From Molanna angustata (lineage: Eukaryota > Arthropoda > Insecta > Trichoptera > Molannidae), in the NCBI GenBank assembly GCA_963576475.1, contig OY754964.1, positions 4,950,149 to 5,014,148 of the forward strand: a stretch of DNA of 64,000 bases. The letters run 5' to 3'. The notes beneath the pieces were generated by a model. That model saw nothing but the letters and a program-made list of their open reading frames with translations. It was not told the origin of the DNA and did no database searches. Made by a program: the position numbers and the translations under genes. Each line of letters opens with the position of its first letter. The stretch's first letter is position 1. Positions 25,090-35,449 of the stretch are shown piece after piece.

Positions 25090-25230
25090 TCAGATAAGTG
25101 GTGGTAAAGGGGTTAGCGCACTGGGTTAGTAATCCAATGGTCGCGAGTTAGAATTCTGCCACGACCGATTTCGTTCAACTATAGCCCAAGCATTAATGCT
25201 TATCTTCAAGAATTTATGAGGTTATATGGA
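25090..25230 (+). mobile_element. tRNA-derived SINE, second copy
   Basis: The head GGGGTTAGCGCACTGGGTTA followed by GTAATCCAATGGTCGCGAGT matches the head of the 5050-5236 element. The body start CGATTTCGTTCAACTATAGC is shared too. The B box is mutated (AGTTAGAATTC). The body beyond about 25230 is not alignable by eye. Confidence 0.65.
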
Positions 25231-25599
25231 AGAAAGTATCGAAAAAAAAATTAGTTTGACAGCTGATTTTCAAATAGTCTTCAAATCGAGCCAATCGTTA
25301 AGGTGCATATTGACGATAATTTATATCATTGGTTTATTTCTGCTGTCATAAGTTTATCGTAATCGTTTCATGAAATAATTTTGGGATTCGTCGATTTATC
25401 TCAAACATATTTACATATTTACCTACGGAATACGATGTTTTCATGTGACGAACGCTTATACAGCCAATATTACGTAAATATTGTCCATTTTTATTGTTTT
25501 TCGATTAGTATCTTCCAATTGGTCTCATTTCAATTTGGTCAATATATGATTATGAGATCCATGAGAAAATCATTAAACTCTACAATTTTCATTTCGGCG

Positions 25600-25735
25600 A
25601 TAATAATTCCTTTATTAAAAAAAGGGAAGTGCTTCGGGGGTGGTCTCACATATAAGTTTCGTCGAGTTCTGATGATAGAACTCATGAGGAAAATCATCAA
25701 TCTGTTCAATTTGGAGACGTCTGCAATCTGTATAA
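25600..25735 (+). repeat. dispersed repeat, copy lacking the MITE
   Basis: ATTCCTTTATTAAAAAAAGG, then GGTGGTCTCACATATAAG and AATCATCAATCTGTTCAATT, align with 29095-29141 plus 29328-29400, where a MITE separates the halves. This copy therefore represents the empty site. Confidence 0.6.
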
Positions 25736-25784
25736 CACTCTATTATTATTATATAGGCGAATAATTGTATGAAAGATAATTTTC

Positions 25785-25835
25785 CTACATACATACATAC
25801 ATACATACCATCATGGAGGTAGGCAAGTTCTTTCT
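25785..25835 (-). mobile_element. tail tip of the (TATG)n LINE family
   Basis: On the minus strand CCATGATGGTATGTATGTAT resembles the extreme 3' end of the elements at 14938 and 24190. No more than ~40 bp remains. Confidence 0.4.
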
Positions 25836-26040
25836 TGACCCACGTTAATTTTGAAGTCGTTTTTTTAAATACGAAAATTTGTTTAAATTGTGATTTCAGT
25901 ATCCTACATTGTTCGGTACTTACTAAGGTACTTATTTTTTTGTGTGGCTAAGGCTTTTCCTGCGCCTTTGTCTTCGTCATGGTATTTTTTTCTATACTCA
26001 TGGCTCCCGTTCGGCCAGCCACTTCACTGCCTATAGTCGC

Positions 26041-26410
26041 CTATAGTCGATGCCTATAGTCGATGTGCACCCAGTCTCCTTCATACCTCCGTATCGGGCA
26101 CTCCTCAACTAGATGCTGAATAGTTTGGCTTCTCGCTCCACAGTCACATTCCAGAGAATCCCTTTTTCCCCATTTCCACGTTTGGTAGTTACATCGTCCT
26201 TGCCCTGTACGAATTCTGTTTTGCAAATTCTGTTTTGAATCCAAACTTTTCGGGGAAGGTACCTGGGACCCTTTCGTTAGGGTCATGGATAATGTGTTTG
26301 TTTAATACCAGATCTGCATTATTCCACCTCTTTCGTGACTGAAAGGGCAAGAAGGTTTGAAGGGAATTAAAGTTCAGAAGAAATTGAAATATTACAACGT
26401 ATGTCATGTT
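26041..26410 (-). mobile_element. LINE ORF2 C-terminal remnant with zinc-finger-like tail
   Basis: Two minus-strand frames joined by a frameshift near 26200-26230 together give RKRWNNADLVLNKHIIHDPN, then NRIRTGQGRCNYQTWKWG and CDCGARSQTIQHLVEECP. The last segment is the CxC...H...C tail that follows the RT in many insect LINEs. The copy is truncated upstream. Confidence 0.65.
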
Positions 26411-26500
26411 TACAATATTTATTTTTAAATACTATTCATCGTACAGAGGTCATCATTCGACCGTAATTTATTAAATTTTAAATGTGAAAGTCATTGGACT

Positions 26501-26686
26501 AGGGGGAGAAGTCTGGTCCAACCAGCGAAATCAAAACCCTCGTGATTACCCATATCATGCATTAAATTATCATATGGAGTTCTATGACATGTAAAGATAT
26601 TATACAACTCCATATAATAATTATATCCATGATATGGGTAATCGTGAGGGTTTCGATTTCGCCGGTTGCACCAGACTTGTCCCCCT
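26501..26686. mobile_element. 186-bp palindromic MITE, copy 1
   Basis: Termini AGGGGGAGAAGTCTGGTCCA and the inverse of GGTGCACCAGACTTGTCCCCCT frame ~85-bp inverted arms that include GAAATC(A/G)AAACCCTC and ATTACCCATATCATG. The centre is a short AT-rich loop. There is no coding capacity. Confidence 0.85.
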
Positions 26687-26819
26687 GATGTATGATAAAA
26701 AACAATATCTATTAAGAGGTACAAAGATTTATTTTCATATATTGCAGTATTATTGTTTAAATTTTAATAACATTTGTATTGTTTCACAGTAGATTATGTG
26801 TTTCTCTTTAACATGTTCC

Positions 26820-26992
26820 GTATTGTGATTTTAAACATTGTAACACAAATTATGTATAAATATTAGATTTCTGCAATGCTTCTCTATACAAACTTTAACT
26901 ATGCCAAATATCAAACTCCTCCGTGCGCGCAGTTTGCTTTAAAAGGGATCCGAAGTTTTCGATCCACGTATTATTATATAGATAACTCAATC
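26820..26992 (-). mobile_element. Helitron 5' fragment
   Basis: Minus-strand TCTATATAATAATACGTGGA starting at about 26990, followed by TCGAAAACTTCGGATCCC and GCGCGCACGGAGGAGTTTGA, matches an insect Helitron 5' end as I recall it (TC start after an A). Only the first ~170 bp is present. Confidence 0.55.
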
Positions 26993-27486
26993 TCCACTAT
27001 TCAGTACTGGCACATTTATTAATATCCCTCAGTTTCCACCGTTCAATTGTATCGCAACAAGCACAGAGGTAACTCAAGCAGCAATCTTCGTTCATTGTAA
27101 ACTTTTTGGATTTAGTTTTTCAATGGAGACTCGCTAGCAATCACAGCACAATGGTATCAAATTCATATTGCAACGTAAATTGTCAAAGAACCGACATTGT
27201 CCATTTGTCATGAATTATTTTCCATTATATTCGAAGCGAATACACTATTATTTTAAATTTCTTTATTCGTTTTTATCGTTTGTGGATCAAATAACCGATA
27301 CTTTATTAAAAATGCAATCTTCACTTAAAATTCCGTTTAATACTGTTTTCAACAATTCAATAACATCAACATTCAAATAATGATTCAAAATTCATTATTA
27401 TCCAACTGTCGATTTGTTCAAGATAACTTATATGTCTTAACAGATCGACAATGTTTCAAGTCATGATTCGCGAGATTATGTATGAC

Positions 27487-27680
27487 CTGGGTGGCCAGAT
27501 TATGTAAATCGTGTCCAGCTGGCGAAATCAAAACCATCGTGATAACCCATATCATGGATATAATTATCATAAGGAGATAACATCTTAAGATATTATAGAA
27601 CTCCATATAATAATTATATCCATGATATAGGTAATCGTGAGGGTTTTGATTTCGCCATTTGGACCAGACTAGCCCCCCAG
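27487..27680. mobile_element. palindromic MITE, copy 2
   Basis: Same family as 26501-26686, with arms containing GGCGAAATCAAAACC and ATATCATGGATATAATTAT. The left terminus is altered (GGGTGGCCAGATTATG...). The right end is GGACCAGACTAGCCCCCCAG. Confidence 0.8.
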
Positions 27681-27727
27681 ATCCACATTTTTCATGGGAT
27701 TTCAACTTTGAATTCAAAAATCACCAA

Positions 27728-28440
27728 GAATTCGGAGTAAAACATGTGTGTGTGTGTGTGTGTCCCTTATAACTTTTAATCCGCTTAATGTACCGCGTCC
27801 AAAATTTCAAAAAATATAGGCTCACAAATACTCAGAATTTTGAATTTTTGTTCCAATGCCGGGTTTTGATATTTGAATTTTTATTCTTTTTTTCTAGAAC
27901 GCTGAAAATTTATGTAAATAATATATTTTTTTAATGTTCCAGAGTTTCTCAAAATATTTCCATTAAGAAAAATATATGTATTAAGACAATTTTTTTTGTT
28001 TAACTGCCTATATTTCCGATACTATAAAAATATCGAAAAATGCCGAAACATCCCAATTTGGTAATTTAATTTTCTATAAAAAATATGTACTTTGTAGCAG
28101 TAAATTTTATAAAGATTTTTGTAAAAAAATGAGATTAGCGACGACATCGTTTCATACAATTTTTATGGTAGTATAGATTAATAATATCTACGGAGACTCG
28201 CAATAGTTTGATACTTAATATCCATACATACCATCAAGTTGCTTAAATATTCGGAGTAGAAACAAAAGGACTGACCTCCACACTATCCTATCCTGACCTT
28301 CATGTTTTGTTTAGATCAAAATATTGAATAATTTTCATTTCAGTGTTTATAGTTTGGTATGTATTCTTCAACTATGTATACTATAGTCTTCATCAGTTGG
28401 ATCTCATGTGTTTCATGTAACTAGTTTTAATGAAACGAGG
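27728..28440 (+). repeat. long dispersed repeat, copy 1
   Basis: It begins AATTCGGAGTAAAACAT and a (TG)n tract. It continues through AACTGCCTATATT and GAAAAATGCCGAAACATCCC, and ends CAGTTGGATCTCATGTGTTT then CATGTAACTAGT. The same sequence in opposite orientation fills 43470-44312. No protein is encoded. The class is unknown. Confidence 0.75.
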
Positions 28441-28449
28441 ATATAATGA

Positions 28450-29080
28450 GTTTGAGTATGGTCTCTGGGTTGGCACATTTACCATATTTGAAATACCGTC
28501 CATGCATGTTGGCAGATCTTGGCTATAATGGCATGACCTCACATTTAAAATTCTTTTGAAATAAATAATATTCTAAAGCAGGCTCATACTGACATTAAGT
28601 TTAATTGAATTCCTTGAATATTCCCAAGAAGGTCGATGTGTAATGAATATGCACGATGTACCGACTAGGTATGACCGATCTAGGGTAAGGAAAATTATTT
28701 CGGATGGAATTACAATGAGATCGAATAGTTATATATATTAAACAACCACAATTTGTCATGTTACAAAAGATGTAGGACATACTTGAAACCCTAAATTTAA
28801 TGTTATAATAAATTACCTTATAATGTGCCAATACATAATATATTAATTGCCATATTGGGCTTTAGGAAATGATACATTTCGAGTATCTATAAGTTAAAAA
28901 GGATTACTTCATATTGAACCTTCTGGAAACCCTATGCCAGCGGCGATTGAATTGCCAAGTGGCAATTTCATTATAATAAGAGTGCTACAGAGATGGTAAC
29001 ACATATGAATTTTATCGAATTCTGATAATGGAACTCGATATTGTCTAGCGATGTCGTCTGCAATTAATAAAATTCTATAC
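28450..29080. other. spacer, nothing recognised
   Basis: AT-rich DNA without a supported feature. Confidence 0.45.
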
Positions 29081-29084
29081 CACG

Positions 29085-29400
29085 TCGAATTCGATGATTC
29101 CTTTTTAAATAGAAAGGGATTACTTCTGAGGTGGTTTCACCTGGGGGATAAGTCTGGTACGATCGGCTAAATCAAAACCCAAGCGATTATCCATATCATG
29201 GATATAATTATCATATGGAGTTCTATGACATCTAAAGATATAATAGAACTCCATATATTAATTATATCCATGATATGGGTAATCACTAGGGTTTTGATTT
29301 CGCCGATCGGAGCAGACTTGCCCCCCTGAACTTATCCTAGAGGTTTGATAATAGAAATCTTAAGAAATCATGAAACTCATCAATTTGCGAAGATTTGCGT
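29085..29400 (+). repeat. dispersed repeat interrupted by a MITE
   Basis: The outer parts (29085-29141 and 29328-29400) align with 25600-25735. The join falls at GGTTTCAC / AACTTATCC, against GGTCTCACATATAAGTTTCG in the uninterrupted copy. Confidence 0.6.
29142..29327. mobile_element. 186-bp palindromic MITE, copy 3
   Basis: Termini TGGGGGATAAGTCTGG and CAGACTTGCCCCCCT, with ~85-bp arms as in the other two copies. The empty homologous site is at 25600-25735. The exact TSD is ambiguous (possibly 2-3 bp, CT or CTG). Confidence 0.85.
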
Positions 29401-29984
29401 ATTATTATTTGGGGATAAATGGGGATTTATTTATAATTTTATCAGAAGGTTTTGATATTTTACGTTGATAAAACTCTAAAATTTATTGAAATCGGACAAG
29501 GTTAAAGAGTATCCACATGGAATCGAATGTTGCATTTGTAGCTGTTTTTTTTATTTATTTTTTTAAGAATGTATTTATTGTAATTAATAAAAATAAATTT
29601 AAATTAAATACAAACAAAAGCAAAAACAACATTGGTACAATGAATGAAAGAACCTTCAATCTGAATAATGACTTCGTTTTTCGTGAATTTTTTTATTTTA
29701 TTTTTTTATTTTATTTAACAGACAGTTATATAGAGCTTGTGGGAAAACAAAACAACAATATATATACAAAACCAGTTAAGTTCCCTAATGCTTTTATACA
29801 ATCAAAATCTTAACAATACAAAATATAAACAACAAAAAAGTACTTATTAATTAAGAATTTGGCGTAAAAACCTCCATAGAACAGGAAGGGTGAGGGAATA
29901 GAGGGATAGGAATAACCTCGAAGATTTTCAATTTCGTCCCAATAGATCGCACCAACAACAGCCCCCAACAACAGTATATTTAAT

Positions 29985-30250
29985 GTGTGAATTCGTTGTG
30001 TTGGTTTGGCCGCATGGGTAGAATGAATGGGGAACGTCTTACGAAAATAATAAAATATGCGGACAGAAATGGAAACAGAGGTCGAGGCCATCCAAAAATA
30101 GGATATACCATGATATGATATGATGATCGACAAGGAAATGTTAGAAGCTTGAACAACAGACGAACACATGCGAGACGATGTATGAATGTTGATGAGGCGA
30201 TAGATGCGTGTCAGGATAGAAAAATGTGGCGTTCGATTGAAAAATAAGTA
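29985..30250 (+). mobile_element. LINE C-terminal tail (same family as 14938)
   Basis: Frames with indels give GERLTKIIKYADRNGNRGRG, GNVRSLNNRRTHARRCMNVD and EAIDACQDRKMWRSI. The spacing and order (basic RGRG, then VRSLNNRR, then CxDRxxWRSI) match the tails at 14938 and 24190. Confidence 0.65.
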
Positions 30251-30680
30251 TCGACAAAAATGTTGTGGGCCACATAGAACGCTTTTCAAAATACTAGGAT
30301 TTCATTAAGAAATTTTATTTCTATAAAATATTTTTATATTCTATCAATGTCACACGTTCAGAGTAATAGGTTGTTACGAAGAAGGTGAAAGTGGAGATAA
30401 AAAAAAACGTAGAAAAGGTTGAAATAATCCAATTGTATGTGGAATCGGACATGATGATCGGGGTAAATTGAAAGATTATCCTTATCTTCCTCCGAAATCC
30501 TTGAAATAGGATTAGTCCTTGGATGAAAAATGATACACTTAGAAGCATTACTGTATGAATGGACTTGTAAGATGATGATGGCCATGCCAGATTTCAAAAA
30601 GAAAATAATGACACATTATAACAAATGAACAGATGATCAAAATATTATCCCCTTTACTGTGTTTCCTGAAAAAATAATAA

Positions 30681-31302
30681 TTTTTTTCCCGACGTGAGGT
30701 ATCGTCTTAAATCTCCCTGGGTTGTTCCAGACTTTTGGACTTCCCAATTTTTCACAGGACACGGAAACTTTAAAAGTTATCTTCACCGATTTAACATTGC
30801 CTCCTCTGCCTCATGTCATTTCTGTCAATACCCGGACCAAACTTCGGAACATATCCTTTGGGAATGTTGCCACCCAATGGTGTCCTCATATATGTAGATC
30901 GGAGCTCCTCGTTGCTGTCCGTGGGCCTCTTCAAGGTCCCATTGGTCATGCGGATTTTTTGATCTCGAAGAAAAATTATAAAGCTTTTAAGGTTTTCTGT
31001 CATAGATATGGTGCCTTACTTTTAGAAGATTCCCGTTAAATTAATTATTTCCAGAGATCTTGGTCACTTCTCTGATGGTCTGCATGTGGGGGGATCTGAG
31101 GTCATAGACAGTCCACGGGTGTGAATTTTCTGTTCGCACTCGTTGATTGTTTCTTTTTGCACTATGGTGCCGAGATTGCTAATATAGAGGGCTCCATGAG
31201 CTACTTTTCGTGCTATGCATTTTTTTTTTGTCGTTCACTTAGCGTTCTGTGAAGGGGCCGATTACAGTCCCCATAGGCAGAGCGGGTGGTGGTGGGAGTA
31301 GC
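30681..31302 (+). mobile_element. 5'-truncated R1-like LINE end with 13-bp TSD
   Basis: GAAAAAATAATAA is found at 30668-30680 and 31303-31315. The coding part (to about 31037, with a frameshift near 30890) reads FTGHGNFKSYLHRF, then CHFCQYPDQTSEHILWECCH (CxxC...H...C tail), then a final stretch ending LLLEDSR. The 3' UTR (31038-31302) is shared with the fragment at 3006-3393. The R1-like label rests on the TGHG...YLHRF tail. Confidence 0.8.
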
Positions 31303-31515
31303 GAAAAAATAATAAATAGCGAATAAACTTTATATTCAAAGGAAATCATCTATATTTTAAAATATGTAGTGGTATAATGAATCCGAAGACGGATAGCACG
31401 AAGTGGAGGAGCGTAGTAAAGAGAGCTGACCTCATCACCATGTGGGATACATAAGCTAAGGAGGAGAGAAAGAGAGTCGTATAAATTAGTAATTTCATCA
31501 TCATCAGCAATGGCG

Positions 31516-32070
31516 CTATAGCCCGGTGCGAGCCTTGGCCTCCTCAAGAAACTGCCTCCATCCCGCCCTGTCGACAGCAAGTCTCCTCCAATTTGTCTGT
31601 CCGATTGCTCTTATATTGCCCTCGATGTCGTCCAGCCATCTCATCCTAGGTCTCCCTCTGCTTCTTCTTCCTTCAGGATAGGTGTCCAATACTTTCTTTG
31701 GCACCCGGTTATCCTCCATTCTACAAACGTGTCCGAGCCAACATAGACGTTGTATTTTGATGTATTGGACATCGTTTGGTTCGCCATACATTATTTCTAG
31801 CTCGTGGTTAAACCGGATCCTCCAAGATCCTCCTTCACAGGTAGGACCAAATGTTTTGCGAAGTATTTTCCTTTCGAACACCAACAATGCATTTTCATCC
31901 TTCTTGGTCAATGTCCAGCATTCTGATGCATATGTCATGACTGGTCTAAGAAGAGTTTTGTAAATGAGGGTTTTTGTTTTACGAGAGATGAGTCGTGACC
32001 TTAAGATGAGTCGTGACCTGGGATCTCTTGTCCACTGTAACAAGAGATCCCAGGTATGTGAATGATTCAA
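31516..32070 (-). pseudogene. LINE ORF2, C-side fragment
   Basis: It reads LRSRLISRKTKTLIYKTLLR, YASECWTLT, RLCWLGHVCRMEDNRVPKKV, GRPRMRWLDDI and EAKARTGL. The first ~25 codons are an artefact of the rearrangement described for the N-side fragment; the family sequence resumes at LRSRL. Confidence 0.78.
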
Positions 32071-32695
32071 CGGCTTCTAGCTGATGGGTTCCCACTGATA
32101 TTGATTCGTTTCTTACGGTGATGCTATTCAGTGATGCTTTTCTTGTTGCCATGTATTTTGTCTTTGAAGCGTTGATCTTTAGACCCATGTTATTGGCTGC
32201 AGACTCAAGTCTCAAGAAGTTATCCTTCATGCAAGGCAAAGTTCTAGATATAATATCGATATCGTCTGCGTATGCAAGTAATTGACTCGACTTTCTGAAA
32301 ATTGTTCCTGTTGTCTCTATGCCTGAGTCTCTAACAGCTTTTTCCAGGACAATATTAAATAACAAGCATGCCAATGCATCGCCTTGTCGTAGCTCTCTAT
32401 ATGTTGTGAACTGTTCCGAGGTGCTACACTGTATTTTCACACTGCAGTATGTATTGGACATGGTCATTCCGACAAGGCGCACAAGTTTAGGGGGGATGGC
32501 CAACTCCATCATTGCCTCGTAGAGCTTAATTCTGTTGACACTGTCATATGCAGCCTTGAAGTCCACAAACAGGTGATGTGTTTCAACATTATGCTCCAGC
32601 GTTTTTTCGAGTATCTGCCGCAGTGTGAATATTTGGTCAATGGTTGACCTACCCGGTAGGAATCCACTCTGATATTGTCCTACCATTTTCTCCAC
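31979..32695 (-). pseudogene. LINE reverse transcriptase, N-side fragment
   Basis: The frame covers GQYQSGFLPGRSTIDQIFTL, the LFVDFKAAYDSV block and LLAYADDIDIIS (the YADD catalytic box). It goes out of frame near 32050 at a local rearrangement. There a ~16-bp tandem duplication (AGATGAGTCGTGACCT) lies next to a 14-bp perfect inverted repeat (CTGGGATCTCTTGT) around an 8-base loop. Confidence 0.8.
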
Positions 32696-32989
32696 AAATG
32701 GAGTAATCTCGTGAATAGGATTCCAGCAAAATTAGTAATTTACATCAATCAAATATAACACACAATCAATTATAGCTCAATCGATTATAACACACGGAAT
32801 GATTGGTTGGGGTGGCGCTGCTAAAATTAATATGGATCCTCTTATTTAAGCACAAAAACTTTAATTAAGGTTATAATAAAAAAAAACATTTACATATCCA
32901 ACAGTTCAATTATTTAATGATTTTCCAGTTTTCAACATTCCACAGTTATATATCAAAATTATTTCTATACATTTTCATAAAGATAAAAC

Positions 32990-33235
32990 AATTCACATTA
33001 CACCGCAACACAATTACAAGACGTCACGCAGGAATTTTCTCATGACTCCAAAGACAAACACGACATTCGGACAAAGACATTACTATTATTTAGCTCCAAA
33101 ATTTTTTAATAAGATAAAAAGTGAAATAACGGACATACAGTTGATGAATAATTTGAAATACAAGAACACAATAGAAACATGGATTAGAAACAAGGGCATT
33201 ATATACTGCGAAAACATGATCAAGCTACAATATTT
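32990..33235 (+). mobile_element. jockey-like LINE coding tail
   Basis: TTFGQRHYYYLAPKFFNKIK is the (F/Y)GQRxxxYxAPxxFNxLP-type ending of jockey-like RTs; compare TFGQRNYFYHAPLLFNFLP at 48173-48230. It is truncated on both sides. It runs into a TTTA tract that is probably the tail of the convergent LINE. Confidence 0.55.
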
Positions 33236-34293
33236 ATTTATTTATTTTATTTATTTATTTATTACATACACGGCCTCTTGGCCATTATAAAAATATGGTA
33301 AAAATAAAACAAAACTCGCATTAAACAAAAGAAAAACAACACAATAATTCATAAAAATACAAAATCCTTCACACAATTCGAAATATGTCCCACTCCGATT
33401 CGTCCAAATTTATCTGTCTGAATTTTAGTATATGAGAAATGTCAAAAAGTTGACTGCATTTATACGGACCTCATTACGTCGAACCGCGCGGATGAAATCC
33501 TTTTACACAAGCGCCCGTTGGTTAATAGACGTTTTCGTACTCTGAAACGAATCAGAATGGGACACAAATGTCCACATACATCGACCTGACACTATAACTT
33601 ACAGGTACCTACAGAGCTGGCGTCCCACCCACACAGCACTACAGACACCGTGCGAGAAAGAGACACCAACATCCACTACACCGTCGTTACAATATTTGTA
33701 AGTTGCCAGGTCGATATCTAATAAAAACATTTTTTCTTTTACAAATTTAAAATGATCATAATATAAATTCACAATTACATCAAATAGTAAACACTAAGCA
33801 ATTCAATTAGAAATTTATACAAAAATAAAAAGTAAAAAAAACAAAATATAATATACACCAATTTATAAACAAAATTAATTGCAATAAATAATTAAATTAA
33901 ATGACAATTAAATTACAGAATAAATAGCACTTTACAATTAAATTAAATAAGACAAAATTCCAATCATATAAAACATTTTTTTTACAAATTTAAAATAATA
34001 GTAATAGAATAAAAACATTTTACTAATCAGATAAAAATATTTTTTTTATAAATTTATAATAATAATAGAATAAAAACACTATACCAATCAAATACACAAC
34101 ATTTTTTACAAATTTAAAATAATAATAATGGAATAAAAGCAAATTACCAATAAAATGAAACATTTTTTTTTTCAAATTTATAATTATAATAGAATAAAAA
34201 CATTAAACTATTCAAATAAAAAAAAACTTTTTTTTTTTCTTTAACAATTTAAAATAATAATAATAGAATACAAACAAAATATCAATCAATACA

Positions 34294-34330
<37 letters not shown>

Positions 34331-34485
34331 GCATACATACATACACACACATACACATATATATATATATACACATACATATATATACATACACATACAC
34401 ATACATATACATACATACATACATACATACACATACATACATTTCAGGTTTCTTAATACATACCTAATCATGAACAATTATAATA
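33236..34485 (-). mobile_element. 3' UTR of the interrupted LINE (34486-42078)
   Basis: Downstream of the minus-strand stop at 34486 lies an AT-rich stretch. It has ~62-bp repeats of AATAATAATAGAATAAAAAC (33715-34280), a (CATA)n/(TA)n microsatellite at 34297-34440, a small GGCC-AAGA-GGCC hairpin (33271-33282) and a final (AAAT)n tail at 33236-33262. Whether all of this belongs to one element is inferred. A patch at 33570-33715 with imperfect inverted ends (ATCGACCTG) may be a separate insertion. Confidence 0.5.
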
Positions 34486-35292
34486 TCACTGCTGATTTCC
34501 GAAACCGTCCGACAGTGCTCGCTTAAAAAATGCTAAGGAGTCTGCAAAAATGTCACTGAGATGACCATACATGTTACCAAGCCTATGTATTCTTATTATT
34601 GGAGAGTTATAAAGATAGTTTCTACAGACATTATCACAGTGAAATGTTACGATCTGCCTAGTACCTCGCATTGGGGTGCGGTACAAAATTAATTTTGTTA
34701 AATCTGGCGAGTCGTAAACATTTCTGACAATCTTGTAGAGCATTATTAAATCAGCGATTATTCTTCTGTCGGACAACCTCTGCAACCCAAGCAGGGACTG
34801 AATAAAGTTATAATTAAGTTCCTCAATCGGTATTTGAAGTTTAAAGTTGATATAACGGAAGAATTTATGTTGGACCTTTTCTATAGACTTTGAGTGGATT
34901 GTGTAATACGGTGACCACACTGGTGTGTTGTATTCCACCTGACTTCTAACCAAAGATACAAAAAGTAATTTTAACGAGTTAATTGATTTAAAATCCTTTG
35001 TTAGTCTCAGGATAAACCCCAGTAATTTTAAAGCCTTATTTGTAACGCTGTTTATGTGTGGAATGAAAGTAAGCCCTTCATCAAATATTACACCAAGATC
35101 TTTTATATTTGTCACACGTTCCAGCGATGTATTATTCAATCGGTATTCATACACAATAGGGTTTTTTACTCTGTGAAAGCTGATTATTTGACATTTTTGG
35201 GCATTTAAGAATAGTTTATTATTATTACACCAGATCTCAAGATTCTCTAAATTTTTTTGAAGTACCAAACTGTCCTCAATGCTGTTTATTCT
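34486..35292 (-). pseudogene. C-terminal half of a LINE reverse transcriptase, separated by a nested insertion
   Basis: The frame reads RINSIEDSLVLQKNLENLEI, WCNNNKLFLNAQKCQIISF (RT palm after the YADD box), LVRSQVEYNTPVWSPYY and IRIHRLGNMYGHLSDIF before the stop. The start given by an AUG at 35301 lies in the TSD. Its N-terminal half is 5.6 kb away at 40948-42078. The frame is continuous across the excision point, so the LINE was open when it was interrupted. Confidence 0.88.
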
Positions 35293-35449
35293 CTTATACA
35301 TCTTTTTTTTTTTTTTTTTTGTTGGCTCTTCACCCGTTAAGAGTGTTCTCAGCCATCTAAGTTAAAATATTAAACTGTCAAAATAGAGAAACCTAAATTA
35401 TTTTTGTATATTTATTTTACTTCGATCAATTTAAATTTTATGAACAGAG

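Larger units (their letters stand above)
31496..32728 (-). mobile_element. 5'-truncated RTE-like LINE with 13-bp TSD
   Basis: AAATTAGTAATTT is duplicated at 31483-31495 and 32729-32741. The 3' end on the minus strand is a (GAT)n tract (31496-31507) directly after the EAKARTGL stop region. The element starts inside the RT. It belongs to the same broad group as 551-2185 but is clearly diverged from it. Confidence 0.88.

Noticed and set aside
25381..25764. 127-codon plus-strand frame
   Set aside because: It overlaps a non-coding dispersed repeat (25600-25735) that is not open in the other copy.
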